NCBI GenBank assembly: GCA_963704475.1
Contig: OY969900.1
Span: forward strand, 1,178,001 to 1,242,000
Source: UBA9655 sp963704475
GTDB taxonomy: Bacteria > Pseudomonadota > Alphaproteobacteria > UBA9655
Direction: 5' to 3'
DNA: 64,000 bases
A model generated the notes under the pieces. The model worked only from the letters and a program-made list of their open reading frames with translations, was not told the DNA's origin and searched no databases. Positions 33,416 through 44,400 of this stretch are shown one piece after another. Within the stretch, counting starts at the first letter, position 1; each line of letters begins with the position of its first letter. The position numbers and the translations under genes are program-made.

Positions 33416-33559
33416 TTTACTCTTCTGATTCTAACTCTGCTATAAAAAACTCATTAAGTCTGCAGTTGTTTAAAAATATTCTCTTATCTTTCAGGGTTAG
33501 AGAATCATTCAACACAAAAGGTTTTCTATGGTTAAGTCGATTATTCCCGATATCATGGT

Positions 33560-36469
33560 TCACCTTAGAGTGGAGCGCAAACTATTAAGCTTAGTTTGGA
33601 TTCTAGCAATATGTGGTGAGTCTTTTAGAAAATAAACTTTAGTAAGGCATAAAGCCTGCTCAAAGCAATGAATAGCTTGCGTTTTCAAGTCTTTTGATTG
33701 TTTTTTTCCTTCCTCTTTCATTGGGAGTGTTGCTTTTTTTACATATACTTCTGCTAAATTTTCTAAAGCAAAAAAAAGGTCAGGATGATTACTATTTTGA
33801 AATATTTTAATAGCTTTATTGATCAAATCATCGGCTATTTCTATATGCCCAGCCATAAGATGAACGTACCCTAGATCTTTTAAAACCCTGGCTGTTTCAA
33901 CGTGGTCTTTACCGTAAGTACTTTCAAGAGCGACAAGACTTTTTTCAAAAAATTCTTTTGCATTTTCAAGGTCTTTTAACTTTAAAAAAACGCTCCCCAA
34001 GCGTGCTAAAACCCAGGCGCCTTCAAAAGGCGATTCAGATAAATTCTCAAGAGATTTTTGAAGAAGCTCTTTCGCTTTTTTGTATTGACCTAACCCTTCA
34101 TAAGTATGTCCCAAACTTGCTAAAAGCCAAGCTGCTCTCATATGATTATCTGGAAAATTTTTCTTATAAATCTGAAGGGCAGTTTCAGCTAAATCTTGAG
34201 CCTCTTTATACCTCTCAAGGTCATTTAAAGTACAAGCTAAATATATAGCTGCCCATGCAATTCTAAAATGATCCTTAGGAAGAGACTTCTTATAAAGAAC
34301 AAAACCTTGTTCAAGCAATACTCTAGCCTTCTCATAATATCCCAAACTTCTATAAACTTTTCCTAAATCAACTAAATTGCGAGCAAATCCAGAATGATTC
34401 TCAAGAAATTTATTTTTAAAAATAGAATGTGCCTGCTCAAGAATATTTTTAGATTTCTTATATTCTCCAATATCTCTGTATACATTACCTAGATATGTTA
34501 GGTGTAAAGCAATTTTTAAGTAATTATCGGGAAAATATTTTTGGAAAGTTGCTACACTTTGGGTATGATATTTTATACTTTTCTCTCCATCTCCTAAAGC
34601 TATGTAAACAGATGCTAAGCAGGATAAAAACTGAGCAAGTTTATTTGGATTTTTCCTATTTTCATCTAATACTCTAATGGCTTGTTGTAACAAGGCTTCT
34701 GCTTTTTTATGATGATTTAAGTAGAAGTAAATAGAGCCTAACTCTCCTTTTATTAAAGCTCTCGAAAGGGGGGTGAGAAAGTCATCATGTTTTAGAACTC
34801 TTTCACAATGGCTGAGCATAAAAGACATTTTGAGAACATCTTCTTTATGCACCACATCAAATATATATTTTTCTAATATATCAATAATATGTTGAAATTT
34901 AGATTCATCTTTTTTTAAATCTAGTTCTTGCGCGAGGTGAGCTAAAATAATACTTTGTGTACTACGATGAAGTGAAAATGTCGAGTTTTCAGCGGCAGCA
35001 TGCAAAGATTCGTTTGTAATAAGAGAATATTTTTTTAAATGATAAATAAAATTATCAACGATGGTTTTATCTTTATAGCTCTCCAACAAAGCTCTTGGAA
35101 TATCCTGTGAATCAAGAAGACTGATAAATAAAAGAAGATCTCGGAAATCTTTATGAGCGGTAATAATATTTTGCAAGGAGAGAACAATAATTCCATAACG
35201 TGTTTTTGTGTAATTTCCAGCTTCTTTTAACAAAGCTTCTTGTACGGTTTCAAAGTCCTTATTGTGTTTCTTTAGATTTTCTAAATAAGCAGCATAAGGG
35301 AGATTAGCGGCTTTGAGATAATAAGCAGCAACAGACACATCAAGTGGAAAAGGAGGTATATCCTCTAAAAATGTTTTAACTTCTTCTGTTGGCACTGTTG
35401 TAAGTAATTGTTTTGTTTGATGATTCATAATCTTTGTAAAAAGACTTAGCTTTTGATAAGGAGTAAGCTCGCCTGTAAGAATCATATGATTAACACGCAT
35501 ATTATTTCCAATGGTACTGTCTCGCGTTGTGAGAAGGATCTTTCCATTTCCCCATGTATTAGTATCTTGTGGAAACCATTTTTGAATATCTGAAAATTTT
35601 TCTACGTTATCAAAAATAAGAAACCAGGGTGTATATAGCCTCAGATGATCTTTAACAAATTGAATAACTTTTGTTTCTCTGATCTCTGATATTTTGATAT
35701 CCTGTATTCCCCGTAGGATTTTTTTGTCTGCCTCTGTCTTTGCAACAGCCTGAGCTAGATTTTCAAAAGAGAGTTTTATGCTTTCAATCGTTTCTGCATT
35801 TATTTCCCAAACAACGGGAAGATTTTGAGAATAAGCATAATCACGCGCGAGTGTTGTTTTTCCAGATCCCCCAGCCCCTAGTAAAGCAATTGTTCTAATC
35901 TCATTTATACTCTGGGCTTTGAATTCATTTTTTATCTGAGCAAGAAGATCAGGGCGTTCGAGAAAAACATGTTTTGCGGGCAACACAAAGTCTGAGCGAG
36001 CTATCAGTTGATTGGTGTTTTTCTCAGGGTGATAAAAAAGAAAGGAGCCATATCCTACCAAAGCAAAAAATCCGATAACCGCTAAAAACCACAGTCGTTT
36101 TTCTTTCGTTATAAGTCGCGTTAATTGGTTGGAAGTTTGTTTCCGTGGCCTTTGTGTTTCGATAAAAGCCAACGGGTTAATACGACCATAATGTTCACGC
36201 AGTAAAAATAAATACCCAGCCCGCTCTATATAATCAATAACACCTTCTCGAGAGTTGCATTCAATTTTAAGCATTATATTATAAATATGGTTTTCTACGG
36301 TCCTCGCGCTTAGAGAAAGGAGCACTGCGATTTTTTTTGCAGACCTTCCATGAAGAAGACAAGAGATAATATCAACTTCTCGAGATGTAAAAGGAATAAG
36401 TTCTACTGCACGATTTGAATCTTTAGGCTTCGTATTTGAAGAGTCAGAATTTTTCATAAGCTCGGACAT
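33560..36469 (-). CDS. LuxR-type HTH, membrane segment, STAND (NB-ARC-like) NTPase and TPR protein
   Basis: The protein has about 969 residues. A LuxR DNA-binding domain is N-terminal (PFTSREVDIISCLLHGRSAKKIAVLLSLSARTVENHIYNIMLKIEC), instead of the C-terminal position usual in MalT-like proteins. One hydrophobic segment follows (WFLAVIGFFALVGYGSFLFY, about residues 130-150). The NTPase has LLGAGGSGKTTLARDYA (Walker A), WFLIFDNVE (Walker B) and ILLTTRDSTIG (sensor 1). About nine TPR units of 42 residues complete it (for example LGNVYRDIGEYKKSKNILEQAHSIFKN). The gene is divergent from the NRPS, with about 300 bp between starts, so it is a candidate regulator. ATG 36469 is a choice among several close starts. 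Confidence 0.85.
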   Translation of the reverse strand: MSELMKNSDSSNTKPKDSNRAVELIPFTSREVDIISCLLHGRSAKKIAVLLSLSARTVENHIYNIMLKIECNSREGVIDYIERAGYLFLLREHYGRINPLAFIETQRPRKQTSNQLTRLITKEKRLWFLAVIGFFALVGYGSFLFYHPEKNTNQLIARSDFVLPAKHVFLERPDLLAQIKNEFKAQSINEIRTIALLGAGGSGKTTLARDYAYSQNLPVVWEINAETIESIKLSFENLAQAVAKTEADKKILRGIQDIKISEIRETKVIQFVKDHLRLYTPWFLIFDNVEKFSDIQKWFPQDTNTWGNGKILLTTRDSTIGNNMRVNHMILTGELTPYQKLSLFTKIMNHQTKQLLTTVPTEEVKTFLEDIPPFPLDVSVAAYYLKAANLPYAAYLENLKKHNKDFETVQEALLKEAGNYTKTRYGIIVLSLQNIITAHKDFRDLLLFISLLDSQDIPRALLESYKDKTIVDNFIYHLKKYSLITNESLHAAAENSTFSLHRSTQSIILAHLAQELDLKKDESKFQHIIDILEKYIFDVVHKEDVLKMSFMLSHCERVLKHDDFLTPLSRALIKGELGSIYFYLNHHKKAEALLQQAIRVLDENRKNPNKLAQFLSCLASVYIALGDGEKSIKYHTQSVATFQKYFPDNYLKIALHLTYLGNVYRDIGEYKKSKNILEQAHSIFKNKFLENHSGFARNLVDLGKVYRSLGYYEKARVLLEQGFVLYKKSLPKDHFRIAWAAIYLACTLNDLERYKEAQDLAETALQIYKKNFPDNHMRAAWLLASLGHTYEGLGQYKKAKELLQKSLENLSESPFEGAWVLARLGSVFLKLKDLENAKEFFEKSLVALESTYGKDHVETARVLKDLGYVHLMAGHIEIADDLINKAIKIFQNSNHPDLFFALENLAEVYVKKATLPMKEEGKKQSKDLKTQAIHCFEQALCLTKVYFLKDSPHIARIQTKLNSLRSTLR

Positions 36470-36776
36470 CTTTTTGTTTCTCACACAGAGTGATTAGTGA
36501 AACTTTATCTCTTTTTCTCAAGAAGAAAAAGCCTTGATTTCATTGATTCTAAATTAGGTATTTTTTACTCAGTTATGGATATGAGTATATTTTCTCCATA
36601 GAAAAACTTTTTTTGTTTGCGTTAACTTATCTTCTAGCCCATTGAGCGTGATGGGCCAGAATAAAAAGTATCAAAGAGATACATAGGCTCCCTCATTTCA
36701 AAGCAGCCTCTTCAACGAGCTGAGTGAGCTATATTTATTGAGAATGTTAATTCTAAAAAATATAGGATATCGTTTT

Positions 36777-39700
36777 ATGATAGATGGAACTTCAATACTT
36801 AGAAACTATCCCTTATCTCTCAATCAGCAAGCTCTTTTTGTAGATATATTACTTAATCCTGAAGGAACAAATTATGACTATTGTTTTTCTTATGAAATTA
36901 AAGGGAATTTGAATGTTTTTCTATTTAAAAAAATATTATACAATGCTGTTCAGAAACGAAGCGCTTTTTATACTTCTTTTAGTGAAAAGGAAGGAATCCC
37001 TTATCAGGTCATTCATGAAACACCTGAAGAAGTGCTTCATGTTATTGATGCTCAGGCTCTTACCCAAGAAGAATTTTGCGTTCTCTTTAATGAAAAAACC
37101 ACTATCCATTTTGGATTGAACGACTACCCTCTTTACAAATTTTTTCTAATAAAACGAAACGAAAACCACTTCTTTTTCATTATGAATTTTCATCACCTCA
37201 TAATGGATGGTGAATGTCTTGAAGAATTGCTTTATGAACTCTCAAGTGCATATAATAATTTTACAAAATACCTTTCAGACACAGAAGGGCAAAAGCCACT
37301 TAGTATTCAAGATTGGTTACATTATGAAAATTCTATTGATAAAAAAGCTTTTTCTAAGAGTGTGTCTTTTTGGAATGAGTATTTAAAAGAAGCTGAATAC
37401 AATTATTTTCTTACACCAGTTTGCTCTAACAAACGTTCACATCTCCCCGTAATTCAGAGTTTTTCTTTTCAACTCTCTCGTACTTTTTCTCAAGACTTAA
37501 AGATGTTTTCAAAAAAAACCATGCGGAGTACTATTTTTAGAGTACTCCTTTCTTCTTATTATGTTTTGTTAAACAAATACACAAGAGAAAAAGACATCAC
37601 TATTTGCTATCCAGCAAATATTAGACCTTCTCAATTAAAGTCTCTCGCTGGTTATTATGTTGGAATGCAACCACTGCGCATCCAAATAAAAAAGCGTGAT
37701 ACTTTTCAAGAAGTTTTGAGTGAAGTAAATAAATCAATTAGCCTATCTAAGGGGATGATTCCATATGTTTTCACATATAAAAGACAAAAACTTAAATACA
37801 GTAATATTTATTTTGGTAAGGCTAATTTTTTAAAATTTTCTCTGCAACTGAAAGACGTATCCGTAAGTTATATAAATCTAGAAAAGCCAAATTCTTCGAT
37901 GGATTTATCTTTTCTCTATGATGATGTAGGAGAACATATTGAATTTAAATTTAATTACAATGCATTAAAATATGATAAAAAATTTATTGAAAAATTATGC
38001 ACACATTATAAACTCTTAATAGAAGAAGTTATACATAAATATAAAGATCCCGTTTCTTCTCTTAAGCTCCTCACAAAAAAAGAAAAGCATCTCATTCTTG
38101 AAAATTGGAATAACACCCAATACGACTATCCAAAAGAAAAACAAATCCATCAATTATTCGAAGAGCAAGTCCATAAATCTCCAGATGCAATTGCCGCAGT
38201 ATTTGAAGGAAAAGAGTTAACATATAGTGATCTCAATGAGAAGGCTAATCAACTCGCTTACCTGTTAAGAGAGAAGGGTATAAAGCCAGACAGTCTTGTT
38301 GCTCTATGTGTTGATCGCTCTTTGGACCTGATAATTGGACTTTTAGGGATACTTAAATCTGGAGGAGCGTATGTACCTCTTGACCCTAGTTATCCTCAAG
38401 ATCGACTTGAATTTATGCTTGAAGATACAAAATCTTTGGTTTTGATAACGCAGAAACATTACCAAGAGAAATTTAAAAATTATAAGGGAGAGGTTATACC
38501 TTTAAATGAAGAATGGAGAAAACGCACAAGAAAATACCAAAAAGATAACCCCTCCTTAGTAGGCACTTCATCAAACCTAGCTTATGTTATTTATACCTCT
38601 GGCTCCACTGGAAAACCAAAAGGAGTGCTCATCGAACATCAAAGTGTTCTAAATTGTTCATCTGCAATTATACGTGCAATTGGAATTAACTCTAAGGATA
38701 CATTTTTGGCAGTAACATCACTTTCATTTGATGTTTCTGTACTAGATTATTTTATTCCCCTATTAGTTGGGGGCAGGGTTACGATAGTTGATCATGATGC
38801 ACGGAAAGATCCAGTAAAGCTAATTGAGATTCTCTTAAATAACGAAATCACGTGTATGCAAGCTACGCCTACAGTATGGAAAATGCTGGCTGATAATGGT
38901 TGGCAAGGACACAAGAATTTTAAAATAATGACAGCTGGGGAAGCACTGTCAATAGATTTATCACGCTCACTCCATAAACGTGGAGATTTGTACAATATAT
39001 ATGGCCCCACAGAAAATACTATTTATTCAACAATATATAAAATTGATCAAATCAATGTAAAATCTGCAGTTCCAATAGGCAAACCGATAGGGAACACGCA
39101 GGCATATATTTTAGATGAAGCAAAAAATGTCGTACCAGTAGGTGTTGCAGGAGAGCTTTATGTTGGGGGTGATGGGTTAGCAAGAAGATATTTAAATCGT
39201 CCCGAGTTAACTCAAGAAAAGTTTGTGACAAATCCATTTAGCCAAGACACCTCTTCAAGACTTTATAAGACAGGGGATCTTGCGCGCTACTTACTTGATG
39301 GCAATATAGAATATTTAGGTCGAATTGATGAGCAGGTGAAAATACGGGGATACCGGATAGAGTTGGGAGAAATAGAGTCTATTTTGAATGATCATAAACT
39401 TGTGGATCAAGCTGTGGTGAATGCAAAAGAAGATGATCTTGGACAAAAGCGTTTAATAGCTTACATCGTCAAGAAAAAAAATCAGGGAGAAGGAAGAAGG
39501 GAAGGAGAAACAATACAGGAGTTACGAAAATATTTAGAAGGCAAACTTCCTGATTATATGGTACCAAGTGTTTTTGTATTTATAGATGCTATCCCCTTAA
39601 CACCAAGTGGAAAGATAGATCGTAAGTCTTTGCCAGAATCAGACCTAGAACAAAGGGCACTTATAGATGAATATGTTTCTCCAGAAACAGAATTAGAAAA

Positions 39701-40439
39701 GAAAATCGCTTCTATCTGGTCTAAGTTCCTTCATATAGATAAAATTGGCATTCATGATAACTTTTTTGAACTTGGTGGCAATTCTCTTTTAGCTACTCAG
39801 ATTATTTCACGCATACGACGTCTCTGTCAAATTGAATTGCCTTTAAAAGATTTTTTTAAAGCGCCTACGATTAATGAAATCACGAAGAAGTTTGAGAAAA
39901 AAGATAAAAAAATTCAGAATTTTTTACCTCTTATTCCAAGAGTAAGAGAAGGCAACATCCCTCTTTCCTTCGCGCAACAGCGCTTATGGTTTATTGACCA
40001 GTTTACGCCCGAGACTCCTCTTTATAATATTCCGTTAGTTCTAAAGCTGAAAGGTTCTCTCCATCAAGAAGCGCTCAAAAAAGCCCTTCAAAGTATTCTC
40101 AATCGTCATGAAGCTTTGAGAACGATTTTTAAAGTGAACGAAGGAAATCCATTCCAATTTATCCAGGATACTTTATCGATAAATCTTTCCATCGTTGATT
40201 TGCTCTCATTAACAGGAGAAAAAAAGAGAGATGAAGCTCAAAACTATATTGAATCTGAAATTCTTAAACCTTTTAAGCTGGACGAAGGGCCTCTTATAAG
40301 GGCTGCCCTCATTAAGCTTAAGAAAGAAGAGCATCTGTTTGTCCTTACCCTCCATCACATCATTGGAGATGGCTGGTCAATGGGCATTATTGGACAAGAA
40401 ATATCAGAGATTTATAATGCAACCTGGGTATGCGGTTGA
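36777..40439 (+). CDS. Non-ribosomal peptide synthetase, N-terminal part (C-A-T-partial C), cut by IS1595
   Basis: The first condensation domain has the active-site motif HHLIMDG (near 37190) and a divergent start (PLSLNQQALFVDILL), as in starter domains. The adenylation domain follows (38150-39640), with AYVIYTSGSTGKPKGVLIEH, NIYGPTENTIYSTIY, YKTGDLARY, IRGYRIELGEIE and TPSGKIDRKSLP. The carrier domain carries DNFFELGGNSLLATQ (attachment Ser near 39785). The second condensation domain begins IPLSFAQQRLWFIDQF and reaches HHIIGDGWS before IS DNA supplies TWVCG and a stop. ATG 36777 follows TAGGA; ATG 36744 is an alternative. Without the IS the frame continues into 41488 onward. Confidence 0.92.
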   Translation: MIDGTSILRNYPLSLNQQALFVDILLNPEGTNYDYCFSYEIKGNLNVFLFKKILYNAVQKRSAFYTSFSEKEGIPYQVIHETPEEVLHVIDAQALTQEEFCVLFNEKTTIHFGLNDYPLYKFFLIKRNENHFFFIMNFHHLIMDGECLEELLYELSSAYNNFTKYLSDTEGQKPLSIQDWLHYENSIDKKAFSKSVSFWNEYLKEAEYNYFLTPVCSNKRSHLPVIQSFSFQLSRTFSQDLKMFSKKTMRSTIFRVLLSSYYVLLNKYTREKDITICYPANIRPSQLKSLAGYYVGMQPLRIQIKKRDTFQEVLSEVNKSISLSKGMIPYVFTYKRQKLKYSNIYFGKANFLKFSLQLKDVSVSYINLEKPNSSMDLSFLYDDVGEHIEFKFNYNALKYDKKFIEKLCTHYKLLIEEVIHKYKDPVSSLKLLTKKEKHLILENWNNTQYDYPKEKQIHQLFEEQVHKSPDAIAAVFEGKELTYSDLNEKANQLAYLLREKGIKPDSLVALCVDRSLDLIIGLLGILKSGGAYVPLDPSYPQDRLEFMLEDTKSLVLITQKHYQEKFKNYKGEVIPLNEEWRKRTRKYQKDNPSLVGTSSNLAYVIYTSGSTGKPKGVLIEHQSVLNCSSAIIRAIGINSKDTFLAVTSLSFDVSVLDYFIPLLVGGRVTIVDHDARKDPVKLIEILLNNEITCMQATPTVWKMLADNGWQGHKNFKIMTAGEALSIDLSRSLHKRGDLYNIYGPTENTIYSTIYKIDQINVKSAVPIGKPIGNTQAYILDEAKNVVPVGVAGELYVGGDGLARRYLNRPELTQEKFVTNPFSQDTSSRLYKTGDLARYLLDGNIEYLGRIDEQVKIRGYRIELGEIESILNDHKLVDQAVVNAKEDDLGQKRLIAYIVKKKNQGEGRREGETIQELRKYLEGKLPDYMVPSVFVFIDAIPLTPSGKIDRKSLPESDLEQRALIDEYVSPETELEKKIASIWSKFLHIDKIGIHDNFFELGGNSLLATQIISRIRRLCQIELPLKDFFKAPTINEITKKFEKKDKKIQNFLPLIPRVREGNIPLSFAQQRLWFIDQFTPETPLYNIPLVLKLKGSLHQEALKKALQSILNRHEALRTIFKVNEGNPFQFIQDTLSINLSIVDLLSLTGEKKRDEAQNYIESEILKPFKLDEGPLIRAALIKLKKEEHLFVLTLHHIIGDGWSMGIIGQEISEIYNATWVCG

Positions 40440-41479
40440 CTCCACAAGCGAGACACCCTATGCAGCTGTATCCACTAAGCCTCAACTGCCGTTAGTAGTT
40501 TAGCTGGAATTGGGTCTATTTCAAGCGCTTGTTGGATTAACCTATAAAACAGTTTTCCTCTCGAGTTAGATGTCCTTCGATTAAACCTAAAGGTAAATTC
40601 ATCCAAGTAATATGGCAAATTTTTGTGATTAATTGCACCGTGAAGCGTGCCCATTAGCCATCGTTTAAGTAATGCAGCAACAAGATGGGCTTGCTCGATT
40701 AGATCCTCATTCTTCACGTTGCGATTAACTATCTGCAAATGCGTGTATCCAAGCTTACTTAATCCGCTATATCCAGCCCAGCCATCGGTTCGTATTGTGC
40801 TACCCATCTCAACCATCTGCTGAACGGTATTGTCTAACACCGCACCGGAGGCATTACTGATGGGAGCCATTCTAATGCGTCCAATGCCCCATTGGGTCTC
40901 TTCCGCTGCTATTAAAACCAATGTTTTTCCCGTCGCTCCACGCCCTTTTTTGCCTGGTTGCTCGCTGCCAATCATCGTTTCATTTATTTCAATGGTGCCG
41001 CTCAATTTATCGCGCCCAGGCCTCACCATAGCTCGACGTAGTTTATGTAACCATTCCCATGCCGTATGGTAGCTGCCCAATCCAAGTGATTGTTGCAGAC
41101 CACTGGCGCTCACGCCATTCTTTTGGCTCACAACATACCAAATGGCCTGGAACCACAATCGAAGAGGCTTATGTGTGTCTTGGAAAAGTGTATCGACAAT
41201 CACTGATCCTTCGTATTTACAGGACTGACAACGATAGAGTCCTCGGCCTAATTTTAAGGCGCCTCTCGCGGAGCAACGCAAGCACTGATATCCATGGGGC
41301 CAGCGAATCATTGCCAAATAATCCAAACAGGCTTCCTCATCTGGAAACATGTTCATGAGTTCAACCGCATCTTCAGGGTAAGTTTTCATATCATGAAAAA
41401 ACTACAAATAATGCCAAGTGGAGTCAACTGCAAAATTTTGTCAGTTTAGGCTGTTTGTGGAGTCAACCGCATACCCAGG
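40423..41479 (-). mobile_element. IS1595-family insertion sequence (ISXO2-like), complete, in the NRPS gene
   Basis: The perfect inverted repeats begin CCTGGGTATGCGGTTGACTC and extend to about 25 bp. The 8-bp duplication TAATGCAA is exact (40415-40422, 41480-41487). Element plus one duplication is 1,065 bp, a multiple of three, so both NRPS parts keep the same frame. It encodes one intact transposase. Confidence 0.95.
40475..41389 (-). CDS. IS1595-family transposase, intact
   Basis: The 304-residue protein has a zinc ribbon (CLRCSARGALKLGRGLYRCQSCKYEGSVIVDTLFQDTHKPL), a helix-turn-helix (GLQQSLGLGSYHTAWEWLHKLRRAM), and the ISXO2-like DDE/DEDN domain (IEINETMIGSEQPGKKGRGATGKTLVLIAAE, STIRTDGWAGYSGL and GAINHKNLPYYLDEFTFRFNRR). 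The frame is open and the ends are perfect, so it is probably a recent and active insertion. Confidence 0.93.
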   Translation of the reverse strand: MKTYPEDAVELMNMFPDEEACLDYLAMIRWPHGYQCLRCSARGALKLGRGLYRCQSCKYEGSVIVDTLFQDTHKPLRLWFQAIWYVVSQKNGVSASGLQQSLGLGSYHTAWEWLHKLRRAMVRPGRDKLSGTIEINETMIGSEQPGKKGRGATGKTLVLIAAEETQWGIGRIRMAPISNASGAVLDNTVQQMVEMGSTIRTDGWAGYSGLSKLGYTHLQIVNRNVKNEDLIEQAHLVAALLKRWLMGTLHGAINHKNLPYYLDEFTFRFNRRTSNSRGKLFYRLIQQALEIDPIPAKLLTAVEA

Positions 41480-44400
41480 TAATGCAATTTTAGAAAATCG
41501 AGACGCTAAGCTACCTTCTCTTTCAATTCAATATGTTGATTTCACTCTTTGGCAAAGAAAATATCTAGAAGAGAAAGGGAAAAACTATCGGAAGCTTCTT
41601 GCATATTGGAAAGCCCAGCTTAAAGGAGCTCCATCAATGCTTAAGCTCCCAACAGATTACCCAAGACCTCTTATACAAAGTTACAAGGGGCATCATAGAA
41701 GCTTCTCTCTTCCTGCAGAGCTAATAAAGAAACTAAAAGAGCTAAGTGAAGAGGTGCAAGGGACGCTCTTTATGACTTTGCTTTCCGCCTTTTATACCTT
41801 GCTTTACCGCTATAGTGAACAAGATGACATTGTAGTCGGCATTCCGGTCGCTAACCGTAATCAAGAAGCAATAGAGCCCCTAATTGGTTTTTTTGTAAAC
41901 ACTCTAGCATTAAGAACAAATCTTTCCCAAGACTTGAGTTTTAAAGATTTTCTTAAACAAGTTAGAAATAAGACATTAGAAGCTTATGACCATCAAGACT
42001 TTCCCTTTGAAAAACTAGTAGATCATTTAAAAATTGAGCGAAGCCTTTCATATGAGTCCCTTTTTCAAGTAATGTTTGTCCTTCAAACTGCAAACAGAGA
42101 GTATCCTTTTAGCTTGAAAGAAATAAAAATAGAAGCTCTAGATTTCGAGTATCCTCTTGCAAAATTCGATCTAACTCTTAGCCTTACAGAAGAAACAGAC
42201 GGAAGGCTTAAAGGGTTTTTTGAATACGCTACTGATCTCTTTCAAGCTAGCACCATTGAACGAATGATCCGGCACTATCAATATCTCTTAGAAGATATCG
42301 TCGTACATTCAACAAAGCCTCTTTCTCAGCTTAAGATGCTAAGCCCTGGAGAAGAACAGCAAGTTCTTACTGATTGGAATGACACTCAAAGGAGTTACCC
42401 AGAAAACAAGACAATTCACGAGCTATTTGAAAAGCAGGTAGAGCAGACTCCTAATAATATTGCTGTTGTATATGAGGATCAAGCCCTGACTTATCAAGAA
42501 CTTAATCAAAAAGCAAATCAGCTTGCTCATTATTTAAGGGAGGAGGGCATTCAACCTGATACACCTATAGGAATCATTAGTGAACGCTCTCTTGAAATGA
42601 TCGTGGGTGTCTTAGGAATTCTGAAAGCTGGCGGAGCTTACGTTCCTTTAGATCCAAGCTATCCTCAAAAACGACTATCTCATATTTTAGAAGATACTCA
42701 AGCTTCCTTTCTTCTTATTCAAGAGAATGTTCTAGATAATTGTCCTCGAACAAAAGAAAAAGTAGTTTTCTTAAATAAAGAACAGGATAGATTTAGTGCT
42801 TATCCTATTACAAATCCTTCTCCCATTACCAAATCTCATCATTTAGCCTACATCCTTTATACATCTGGCTCTACAGGAAATCCTAAGGGAGTTATGATCG
42901 AGCATAAAGCGGTTAACAGGCTTGTAACGAATCAAAATTACATTTGTTTTGATTCTTCTGTGACGATGGCACATATGTCAAATGTTTCCTTTGATGCTGC
43001 TACCTTTGAAATTTGGGGTGCATTACTTTGTGGAGGGAGATTAATTATTATTCCTAAAGAAGTCGTTCTTTTTCCTGAAAAACTAGATTTTCTTTTGAAA
43101 CATCACAACATAAATACTGCCTTTTTAACAACCGCTCTTTTTAATCGTCTCCTTGATGAAAATTTGAATATTTTTAGAAAAATAAAATATTTAATGGTGG
43201 GAGGAGAGATAGCTGACTCTAAAAGAATAAAACAACAAATTGATGCGAGAAATACAGAGAATTTTATACACGTCTATGGCCCCACTGAATCAACAACTTT
43301 TAGTACTTATTATTTATTGAAAGATAGTGAAAGCTTTAATGATAATGTTCCTATAGGTCGTCCCATAATTAATACTCAAATCTACATCCTCGATTCAAAT
43401 TTGAGTCCTGTACCAGTAGGAGTTACAGGAGAGATTCATATAGGAGGTGAAGGATTAGCAAGAGGGTATCTTAACCAATCAGACTTAACAGCGGAAAAAT
43501 TTATCTCTAATCCCTTTCAAACAGAAAAGGAAAGAAATAAAAATAAGAATAGTAGGCTCTATAAGACGGGAGATCTTGCTCGCTATCTGCCAAACGGCAA
43601 CGTTGAATTTATTGGACGTATTGATCATCAGGTAAAGATTAGGGGCTATCGTATTGAGTTAGGAGAAATAGAACACATTCTTCTGCAGCACCCTCAAATT
43701 AAAGAAGCTATAGTCATAGCGAGAGAAGACATACCTGGGGATAAAAGGCTAGTAGCTTATCTTATCTTTCTAAGAGATACTCTTGATGCAGCAAAACTAA
43801 GAGTCTACTTGAAAAAGAGCTTGCCAGAGCAAATGGTTCCATCTGCCTTTGTAGCTCTTGAGACTTTTCCTTTGACAGCAAATGCTAAAATAGATCTGAA
43901 AGCCTTACCTGCTCCTGAATATCAAAAACATGAAAAAACTTACGTAGCGCCTCAAACAGAGACAGAGAAAATATTATGTGAAATTTGGGAGAAAGTATTA
44001 AAAATTGAGCGAGTAGGAATTTATGATAACTTCTTTGAATTAGGGGGGCATTCTCTCCTAGCAACCCAAGTAGTTTCTCGGCTTAGGTCTCATTACCAGG
44101 TCGAACTCCCTCTAAGGGAATTTTTTAAAACACCAGTTGTTCTTGAACTTGCAAAATGCATCAAGCTAGAAAGTATGAAGCATGGTACATTACCTCTCAT
44201 TCCTCAGCCAAGACAAGGAAGAATACCACTTTCTTTTGCTCAACAACGTCTTTGGTTTATTGATCAACTGAATCCTCAAAGTGCTCTTTATAATATCCCT
44301 TTGGCTTTAAAACTAAAAGGTACTCTTAATTTAAAAGCTCTTCAAAGGGCACTCAATAATCTTATAAAGCGTCATGAAGTACTCAGAACTTCTATTAAAA

